DNA from: Cladosporium sp. IMV 00045
Taxonomy: Eukaryota; Ascomycota; Dothideomycetes; Cladosporiales; Cladosporiaceae
Reading direction: 5' to 3'
DNA length: 26,279 bases
Assembly: GCA_001931905.2 (NCBI GenBank)
Contig: MSJI02000423.1
Location: forward strand, 1 to 26,279
Shown here piece by piece: positions 10,393 to 17,621 of the stretch. The notes beneath the pieces are model-generated. The model made no database searches, was not told the DNA's origin, and was given only the letters and a program-made list of their open reading frames with translations. The position numbers were made by a program, and so were the translations under genes. The first letter of the stretch is position 1; every line of letters starts with the position of its first letter.

Positions 10393-11503
10393 TCAGGCAA
10401 CCCCACACCTCTCCCAAACCTCCGCACCCGTCAGCAGACTCGTGCCTAACATCGCCCACCCCACCTCTCCCTTCCCCATCTGGAACCAACCCAACGCACT
10501 ACCCGGCAGCGCCAAATCCAGCAACGAAACAATCAGCTTCCTCATAACCTTCTTCTTCTCCGCCTTCACTTCCCCACCCGCCCCTCTGTCCCTCACGCCT
10601 GCCGGCGCTTGCAATTTCGACAGGCGGATTGTGCACGCTAGTGCTGAGAAGAGCAGAGCCACGAACCAGCTCGCTTGCGCGGAGAGGTTGAGGGATTGTT
10701 CTTTTGAGGGGCTGAGGGGGTTTAGACTCGGGTGCAGCAGGAGGGAGGGCAGCGTGAGGGCTTCGAGGAGGTAGTAGATCCCGTCGAATGCTGAGGACAG
10801 GGCGTCGATAAGGACGAGGGTTGCTGAGTCACGGGGTTGGGTTTGGGTGCCGGCGGCGGTGGCGGTGGTGGGAGGGCTGGTTTGGTTCTTGTCGGTGTCG
10901 GTGCTGGATTGTGGTTTCGCAGTTTGGGTTCGACCACGAATGCGAGTGGCGAGCTCTCCCAACCCGGCGTGTGCGCTGGCGAAGGAGTTGAGGAAGCGGA
11001 AGGTGCGGATCGTTCGGCGGATTTGGGAGAAGCGGGTTGGAAGTTCGGAGAAGGGGAGGTGGTGTTTTGGGGAGGGTTGGAGGAGGTTGAGGAGGGGAGG
11101 GGGGTTGGGGCTGTGGAGGATGATTTGCAGGAGGGATTGGAGGGTGCGGAGGAGGCGTTCTATGCCGTCTGTTGAGCGGATTATTAGTTCATCTGGTTGG
11201 GTTTGCGAGGGGGATTGGAAGAGATGGGATGTGGATATTCAATGCGATTTTTGTTCGTGGTTTTTTCTCTTTCAATATTTCCTGATTGTGTCTTTTTTTT
11301 TTCTTTAGGTGATTGGTAATCCTAGGAAAGGAGGATGTATGGCGACTGCATCGAGAGTTCAATCGTTTCGATTGTGGCGAAAGTTGCCGATTCCAGAAGG
11401 AGTAGAACTGAAGACACTTACATGCGTCTGTAGTAAAGCGGCGGAATTGGTCAAAGGTCGACAGTCTTTTCTTGACGACAGGAGATTGTTTCGGTGTGGA
11501 CAT
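10393..11503 (-). CDS. PEX11: PEX11-family peroxisome membrane/division protein, copy 1
   Basis: Pex11 proteins bind and tubulate the peroxisomal membrane before fission. The gene has two exons. Exon 1 is 11503-11422 (27 codons plus one base, MSTPKQSPVVKKRLSTFDQF...). The intron is 11421-11169 (253 nt; GTAAGT donor, CAACAG acceptor). Exon 2 is 11168-10393. Coding length is 858 nt, 285 residues. Splicing creates the family start DAYGIERLLRTLQSLLQII (26-44), and RRTIRTFRFLNSFASAH follows. A hydrophilic linker (about 106-140) separates this from DGIYYLLEALTLPSLLL, a hydrophobic segment around 195-212 and a C-terminal pair (237-256, 261-279). The architecture resembles the Pex11C-like fungal branch, but I cannot settle the subtype. 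It diverges from the PBP1-type promoter. The 253-nt intron is longer than most in the window but keeps frame, and its acceptor is conserved in copy 2. Confidence 0.83.
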
Positions 11504-12959
11504 GTTTCTGATTTCCTTCTTCTTCGGACGGAGGGGATTTGTTTCGTTGTCGGTGTAGGAGCCGAACGCTGCAGGGTTTACCAGAATATCAATTGGATGT
11601 CTAGATCTGGTTCATATGATGATCTTTTCCAATTCTCGAGAATGAATGATAAATTCTCAAATAAGGATGTGTCTTGGTTCTGTTATATGTGTTGTCAATG
11701 GATGTCAAAGAGGAAGTGTACTTCTTGCGAATCGGATGTCGTTAACATGCCACGATAAAGCGAGACCCACATGAAGCGGGTAGAAAGCGCCCGCGCATGC
11801 CGATTGTTGTCTCTCTCTCGCTTTGGCCTTTTTGGGATAATATTTGTTGAGGGAGAGAGAAATGGCTGTTGCTGAGTGAAAAGCATGCCTCACACGCATG
11901 TTCGCCTGTCTACTTCTTTTCGGGTTGATTATATACTCTCAAAGTGCAATAATGAAGAGGTCTGCGAGGATCGACACGATAAATATTGAGTCGCGTGTGC
12001 TTTTACTTCTCTTCACCGGGAGTCGGCTAGAGTCGACTTTCGCAGATCAAAGGCCAGCCGCCTAGGATTGGAAGGATTGAGGGTGTGTCAGATGTGCAAT
12101 ATATTTACAAGATGCTAGCTGTTACTTGCAGATGTCGTAAGAAATATTCCAGTCTGGCAGTGACAGTTCATGTATCTCTTTCTATCCATCGCCCATCTCC
12201 GTAGAATGATCCTCAAGTCGAGCAGATGTTGCCACGTGACAACCCGTCTGATTGTCTTCCAGCTTGCCTTGTCTTTAACGCGCTAGAGCAAGCTTTCGGT
12301 CCTCAAACCCTGAGCGGCCGCAGAAGAGAGAGAGAGGCAGAGAAGGAAGTCTGAGCCCTGATCTCCATCCTCCCTCCATCCATTCACATCCAATTCACGT
12401 CTCATCATCCACACCCAGCCGCCGCCATCCTCTAATCTGGAGGAGATATCAACACACGCTGTTACTACCGCTACCCACTGACATTCCTCCATTCTCTCTC
12501 TATTACGTCTCACAATACTGCCGTGACTTGTCCTTCACACGCAAAGAGACACACAGACACACGCACACGCACACACCTCGCCCCGCCTCGCGCCATCTTT
12601 CCCCGGCGCCGGCGTTGTTTCAAGCTTGCTCTCTTGCCGACCCGCCGTGAACTAGCTGGTTGGCTTGTCTGGCTGCTGTTCGTCTGTCTGGCCTGTCCGT
12701 CTGGCTGTCCACTGGCTGTCTGGCTGCTTGTCTCTCTCTGTCTCGCCCTCTCTGCCTTGCTGCCTTTCTCTCTGCCTGTCCCACTGCTGCAGCTGCACCT
12801 CTCTCCGCGAACTACGAGCTTGTGTCTCGCCCACCACGCACGCTTGCGCTCGCTCCGCTCCACCTGGGCACGTCCGCCCCGAACTCCTCCAACTAACTCT
12901 CTTTCAACCTCTCCCCTTCCCGAACCACCCCTCGGACCCCTCCTCTCCTACCTCTAAAT
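11504..12959 (+). promoter_or_regulatory. Duplicated PEX11/PBP1 divergent promoter and PBP1 leader without its gene
   Basis: This 1.46 kb non-coding block matches 17622-19117, the region between PEX11 copy 2 and PBP1. It includes an E-box in the same context (12233-12238), the conserved blocks 11702-11804 and 11985-12080, and the pyrimidine-rich, CTGTCTGG-rich PBP1 leader (about 12540-12959). In copy 2 the PBP1 ATG lies 32 bases beyond the end of this match; here the sequence runs into the N gap. The PBP1 coding region is therefore missing or hidden in the gap. Confidence 0.75.
12233..12238 (+). promoter_or_regulatory. E-box CACGTG, copy 1
   Basis: A perfect CACGTG within GTTGCCACGTGAC is conserved in copy 2 (18348-18353) while flanking bases differ. 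In fungi this core is bound by bHLH factors of the Cbf1/Pho4 type. It could serve PEX11, PBP1 or both. No direct evidence of binding. Confidence 0.45.
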
Positions 12960-12979
12960 NNNNNNNNNNNNNNNNNNNN
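12960..12979. other. Assembly gap (20 N)
   Basis: Twenty N bases separate the end of duplication copy 1 from the spacer before copy 2. Such a round number is often a placeholder, so the real length is unknown. The left side is a stretch identical to the PBP1 leader, which is where a repeat-confused assembly would break. Confidence 0.97.
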
Positions 12980-13122
12980 TTTGGTTCGTTGAGGAAGTTG
13001 TAGGCGTAACGGATGTGAGTGGTTTTGATGTAGGTGCGGAAATGCCTTGCACTGTTTAGGATCAAAGGATGATGATGGAGAGAGAATAAGAACAGAAAAT
13101 TACACCGTCTGGTGTTGCTCAT
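12980..13122 (-). CDS. Possible first exons of an unidentified minus-strand gene, cut by the gap
   Basis: On the minus strand an ATG at 13122 opens a frame that reaches the N gap without a stop. A 54-nt candidate intron (13105-13052; GTGTAA donor, pyrimidine-rich body, CAG acceptor) would join MSNTRR to ARHFRTYIKTTHIRYAYN and onward. The part next to the gap reads like real protein rather than low-complexity sequence. I do not recognise the family, and the branch site is poor. This spacer is absent from the left flank of copy 1. It could equally be chance: the open stretch is under 50 codons. Confidence 0.28.
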
Positions 13123-13344
13123 GAAGATAACAGTGGCTTCTCGGCTCGCCTCTCGATTATTCTCTCGTCTTCCACGATCTTGATCAGTCATGGCTCTACA
13201 TCCGTCGCGAAGGTCTAGACCTTGGCGCAACGCCCTCTCGGAGCATAGACATGCCCCTCATCGCGCATTGTCGTGGTGATCATTTCCCTCTCACTTCGCG
13301 AATTCTGCGTCGCGTGACGCTTCTGCGCCTGCGCCCAGACTACT

Positions 13345-13914
13345 GATGATTGTCGAATGCAGGTGGCGTTCGTTTGAATGAGGGGAGGTGAAGAACATGA
13401 AGTGCGGTGCAAAGCATTTGCTTGGTGGTTGACCCCTCTTTCTTGACGTCTGAGGGAAAAGGTTGCCGGTTGCTGCTGCTGCAGCTTAAGCACGACCTGC
13501 AAGACTCTGAGAGCTCTGGAGAGCCAAGTGCTTGTGTAGGTGGTACTACCCATATTCTGCACCGCATTGCACGGAGCTAGTATCTTGGTCGTGCTATTAT
13601 TCTTCGTTTTTGTTTCCATCACTTCTCACCTACCTACACACTCCCATCGCCTATTATATCCAACACTACCTATACCCGTTGGTTCGTTGACTCCCATCAC
13701 CAGCCTCGTGACGTAGCCTCCTGCGCGTTCTGAGCCCATATTGCACCTTACCGGTCCGACTCAACTGCAGCAAGGCAGATAAGTGGCGGCGGCGGCACTG
13801 GCATCATATATTTCTGTAAATTCTCATCTTCCAGGCGACTCGCCCGCTGTCGCATGAAAAGGAAAGAATTAAAAAGCGCGCGCACTTCTCGAATGGAATC
13901 TCGATTTCGCCACA
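13345..13914 (+). promoter_or_regulatory. Promoter/leader of HeLo gene copy 2
   Basis: This is the counterpart of 7300-7872, differing by scattered substitutions and small indels; for example an extra GGC unit in the GGCGGCGGC run near 13790, and loss of a stretch of about 14 nt near 13450. The AGATAA site (13777-13782) and TGACGTA box are kept. No gene is visible in it. Confidence 0.5.
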
Positions 13915-13946
13915 ATGGTGTCCAAGACTTCAGCAGAGCACAATGA
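13854..13946 (+). promoter_or_regulatory. Extended upstream ORF overlapping the HeLo copy 2 start
   Basis: ATG at 13854 is in frame with the conserved uATG at 13893 and reads 30 codons to TGA 13944-13946. It crosses the main ATG at 13915 in another frame. In copy 1 the equivalent first uATG ends after six codons, so the two paralogues differ in uORF layout although the last 54 nt (13893-13946) are identical. Confidence 0.45.
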
Positions 13947-15459
13947 GGGCTTGTCCGAGCCCAGGCCCGAGCACGAAGCTCTACTGCCCGGCGTCATGGC
14001 CCTGGCCAACCTGTTCAGCAACACCGTCGAGGCTTTTGGTTTGATCCGCGCATCGCAGCGCTGGGAGAGGGAGGAACAGCTGCTCCTCGCGCGACTCGGC
14101 GTTCAGCAGGCCCGTCTGCTCATCTGGGGCGATATTCTGGGCGTTTCCTCGCCGCCTGCTTCCGTCACCAACCGGGCCGTGCCAAAACATCCAAGTGCTG
14201 CATATCCGGACCTTTCGGAGCCTACATTCTTCACCCCGCGCGATGCGCGACTTGACGAGCCTGAGACTCGCACGCAGATCGAGGATGCCCTGAGTTCCAT
14301 CGTCGACCGCTCCGCGCACACCACTCGCGATGAGATGATGGAGAAATTCGGCCTAAAGCCGCCCAAACGCTTCACGCCGGACACGCAACCGGCTCTGGAC
14401 ACGACGCGGCTGGAAGCCTTTCGCGAGAAATACGAGCTGCTCAAGGAAGTGGCGGAGAGCTACGCGCGCATCAACTCGCGCCGCACCAACAGTATCGTCA
14501 TGCAGACCTGGACCATCTCCGACCGCGGCAAGTTCGCCTCCTTCATCCGCCTGACGCAGGAGAAGATCGACTCGCTCGTCGAGAGCATGAGCATAGGCGA
14601 CCGCGTCGACCGCGCCATGCGCATGGACATCCGCAACTTCGGCTGGCACCTGACCGCCGACCGCGCCCGCGTCGCCCAGGACGTCAGCAAACTCAAGCTC
14701 ATCCAGGACGCTTGTAGGGATGACTACCCGCAGTATATCGTCGCCACGCAGCAGGCGCTGGACAACATCTCGCGCGAGGCGAGGGAGAACAGCGGGCTCG
14801 GCGGGCCGTATAATTATAACCCTTATTCTGGCGTGTCCTCGTCCGCGGAGGCGAAACCTAAGCCCGAAGTCAAAGCGAAACCCGTCTCTGCTCCTTCTTC
14901 GAATGGAGCTTCCAATACCAACAGTCCTACGAAAACCACCATTTCAAACCCTCCAACGCCATCCAAACGTCCCTTCCTCGGCGGCCTTTTCAAATCTTTC
15001 CGCCAGAAATCAAAAGACTCCGGAATCCCCAAATCCACCCATCACAAACAACAACACTCCCAAGACCTAAAGCAACAACAACAGCAACAAGAACAAAAAG
15101 CCCGACCAACCTCCAACCCCGTCATAGAACCCACGCCCGACCCCGACCGCAGCCTCTCCGACGCCGGTCCCACCACCCACCTCGCACCGCCGACGAACGA
15201 GGGGCTCGAGCGCGTGCGCAGCAAGAGTCTCGACGTGGGTTCGTCGAGTGCTGCTCCGACGTCAGGAGGAGCTGGGTTTGGTGGGAGTTCGAAGGCTTCG
15301 ACGGCTCCTGCGGTGGGCAGTTTGGACGACCAGATGTTGCGAGAGGCGCAGGACGGACTGAGCAGGCTTGATACCCGCGACACGGTGCATGTGCCGCTGG
15401 AGCAGACGGAGACGGTCAGGAGTATGATTAGTAGGCATGATCAGTATCGGGCTGGATGA
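13915..15459 (+). CDS. HeLo-domain protein, copy 2
   Basis: This 514-residue paralogue of the protein at 7873-9408 has the same architecture: a HeLo-like domain (about 26-275), a disordered Pro/Ser/Gln linker, the basic patch KRPFLGGLFKSFRQKSK and an acidic end. By eye the proteins differ at 11 positions plus three single-residue insertions (Ser near 309, Ser before the basic patch, one extra Gln). The first 110 residues are identical although the DNA differs at about nine silent sites there. All but two replacements (S/T near 118, G/S near 224) lie in the disordered half. This suggests both copies are expressed and constrained. It converges on PEX11 copy 2. The role in cell death or incompatibility is inferred from fold only. 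Confidence 0.82.
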   Translation: MVSKTSAEHNEGLSEPRPEHEALLPGVMALANLFSNTVEAFGLIRASQRWEREEQLLLARLGVQQARLLIWGDILGVSSPPASVTNRAVPKHPSAAYPDLSEPTFFTPRDARLDEPETRTQIEDALSSIVDRSAHTTRDEMMEKFGLKPPKRFTPDTQPALDTTRLEAFREKYELLKEVAESYARINSRRTNSIVMQTWTISDRGKFASFIRLTQEKIDSLVESMSIGDRVDRAMRMDIRNFGWHLTADRARVAQDVSKLKLIQDACRDDYPQYIVATQQALDNISREARENSGLGGPYNYNPYSGVSSSAEAKPKPEVKAKPVSAPSSNGASNTNSPTKTTISNPPTPSKRPFLGGLFKSFRQKSKDSGIPKSTHHKQQHSQDLKQQQQQQEQKARPTSNPVIEPTPDPDRSLSDAGPTTHLAPPTNEGLERVRSKSLDVGSSSAAPTSGGAGFGGSSKASTAPAVGSLDDQMLREAQDGLSRLDTRDTVHVPLEQTETVRSMISRHDQYRAG

Positions 15460-16508
15460 AGGGAGGGGGTTTCTGGGATTTTGAATTGCTGCTTGTTTCA
15501 TTTTCTGGATCTGGCATGCTTTGTTATTTTTGTTCTTCTCTGCTTCGTCGCCTGATTCCTGCCCCGTTCTCTTGCTGTCCATTCTACTGCCTTGGACATT
15601 TTCCCAGTTCTGGATATTTGCCGTTTCATTCCCTGTTTTGCTTGGGATTCTAATGATTACTTCGAATGAGAGAGAGAAAGGATCACCTCTAGATACGGGA
15701 GTGTCTTCGCGCATCTTTTCCCCTTCTCTGGGATGCGAAATGGCCTGGACGCGCGTACGGTGACCGATGAGCCTGGACGAGGTGGTAATGATTACGACGA
15801 TGGAGGCGACTTGCTTTTCGCTTCGATATTCCTTTTGGCTAATTTTTCTCTGTTTCTTGCGCTTTCTGCCTTTGAGAACCCCCTCTTCCTTCTTCTTCTG
15901 CTATACCCAAATTCTTTTTGGACAAATGTCACATGACCTTCGCACGATGGGCAGAAAAAAATAGCGGAGAAAGAACAATAAGATGCGTAAAGTAGAGAAC
16001 GAAAAAGAGAACTTGCTTTCTCAAACAATTCTTTTATTCATTCGCTTTGCTTCTCCTTTTCTTTTTCTCTTGGCACGGAGACCCTATTATGAAGAGATCT
16101 CACTGTGTCTCTTGGGGATCTATTGTTCGCTTCCGATCTAAAGTTGCTGATATCGCAGAATGATGACTTGCTAGGGTGCTATCTGGGCTTCCCGGCGAAC
16201 GTCTGTGCCTTGTGTCTGCTAGATGTCCCAACATTCACGCACAAGCCAAGGAAAGGTAGGATAGAAATCAGATTCGTCCTTTTTTTTTTTTTTTTTTTGC
16301 TCTTTTGATGATCATAGAGAGAGTGAGGGATCAGAGTGGAAATGTAAGATATCCCCCGAATCCTCTGCACCTCCGGAGAAGAATTGGATTGATGGGAACC
16401 ACACACGTGCTCCCTCTCCCTCTCTCTCTCCCTCTCCCTCGTCCCCTGCTCACCTGCTCTCATCGAACCGAACTTTGCACCCCCGACCTCCACTCCCTTT
16501 CTGTCACA
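15460..16508. other. Convergent 3' intergenic region, copy 2
   Basis: This 1.05 kb T-rich spacer lies between HeLo copy 2 and PEX11 copy 2, with little alignable sequence to copy 1. It carries a run of 19 T (16280-16298) and a CTCCCT/CTCTCT low-complexity tract (about 16409-16440). No credible gene is visible. Confidence 0.5.
16280..16298 (+). repeat. Homopolymer T tract (19)
   Basis: Nineteen consecutive T, downstream of PEX11 copy 2 on its coding strand (read as A there). It is absent from copy 1, so it arose or was lost after the duplication. Confidence 0.85.
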
Positions 16509-17621
16509 TCAAGCAACCCCACACCTCTCCCAAACCTCCTTACCCGTCAACAGACTCGTCCCCAACATCGCCCACCCCACCTCCCCCTTCCCCATTTGGA
16601 ACCAACCCAGCGCACTCCCCGGCAGCGCCAAATCCAGCAACGAAACAACCAGCTTCCTCAGAACCTTCTTCTTCTCCCCCTTCGCTTTCACTTCCCCGTC
16701 CGCCCCTCCGTCCCTCGCGCCTGCCGGTGCTTGCATGTTCGACAGCCGGATTGTGCACGCTAGCGCGGAGAAGAGCAGAGCGACGAACCAGCACGCTTGT
16801 GCGGAGAGGTTTAGGTCTCGCTCGCGATTTGGCGTGAGGGGGTTTAGTGTGGGGTGCAGAAGGAGGGAGGGCAGCGTGAGGGCTTCGAGGAGGTAGTAGA
16901 TCCCGTCGAAAGCTGAGGACAGGGCGTCCAGGAGGAGGAGGGTTGCTGAGTCTTCGTTCTGGTGTTGAGTGGCAGATTTTGTGTCTTTTCCCGTGCTGCT
17001 GGGTTGGGGGTTTGCGGTTTGGGTTTTATTGTTGTTTTTGCGGCGAATGCGAGTGGCGAGCTCTCCCAGCCCGGCGTGTGCGCTGGCGAAGGAGTTGAGG
17101 AAGCGGAAGGTGCGGATCGTTCGGCGAATTTGGGAGAAGCGGGTTGGGAGTTCGGAGAGGGGGAGGTGGAGTTTGGGAGAGGGTTGGAGGAGGTTGAGGA
17201 GGGGAGGGGGGTGGGGGCTGTGAAGGATGATTTGGAGGAGGGATTGGAGGGTGCGGAGGAGGCGCTCTATGCCGTCTGTTGAGCGGGTTAGTTTGTCTGG
17301 TTGGTTTTGGGGGAGGGGGTGGGCTTGGATGAGGTGGGATGGGTTGTGGGTATTCGATGCGATTTCTTTTTATTTTACTGATCTCTTCTCTTTTGATGTT
17401 TTCTGGCTACATCTTCTTTTCTCCCGGGTGAGCGGTAATTGTGGAAAGGGAGAACGTATCGCGAGTGCATTGAAAGATTGCTCTTTTTATGGTGACGAAA
17501 GTTGGTGATTTCAAAAGGATTAGAATTGAAGACACTTACGTGCGTCTGTGGTGAAGCGGCGGAATTGATCAAAGGTCGATAATCTCTTCTTGACGAATGG
17601 GGATTGTTTCGGTGTGGACAT
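16509..17621 (-). CDS. PEX11: PEX11-family peroxisome membrane/division protein, copy 2
   Basis: This paralogue of 10393-11503 has the same two-exon structure: exon 1 17621-17540, intron 17539-17276 (264 nt; GTAAGT donor, CTAAC near the acceptor CAACAG), exon 2 17275-16509. Coding length is 849 nt, 282 residues. I read exon 2 through completely and found no stop or frameshift, although no ATG occurs before residue 208, so simple ORF finding shows only its last 75 residues. The splice codon gives DAHGIERLLRTLQ (His where copy 1 has Tyr). The N-terminal amphipathic region and membrane segments are conserved. The linker after ELATRIR is almost wholly different (RRKNNNKTQTANPQ...) and three residues shorter. 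Copy 1 and copy 2 are clearly more diverged than the adjacent HeLo pair. Confidence 0.82.

Larger units (their letters stand above)
7123..12959 (+). repeat. Tandem segmental duplication, copy 1 (about 5.8 kb)
   Basis: This segment aligns colinearly and in direct orientation with 13167-19117. It carries a HeLo gene, a PEX11 gene and the 5' region of PBP1. Left-edge homology starts at GTCTTCCAC (7123 here, 13167 in copy 2); sequence to the left is unrelated. The right edge is the assembly gap, so the true end is unknown. Identity is high in the HeLo promoter and coding region and in the PBP1 leader, intermediate in PEX11, and very low in the HeLo-PEX11 3' intergenic spacer. Confidence 0.93.

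Noticed and set aside
12904..13230. 108-codon minus-strand ORF running through the N gap
   Set aside because: The reading frame across 20 N is meaningless, and its left part is the antisense of the PBP1 leader. Only the portion right of the gap was kept, as a low-confidence candidate.
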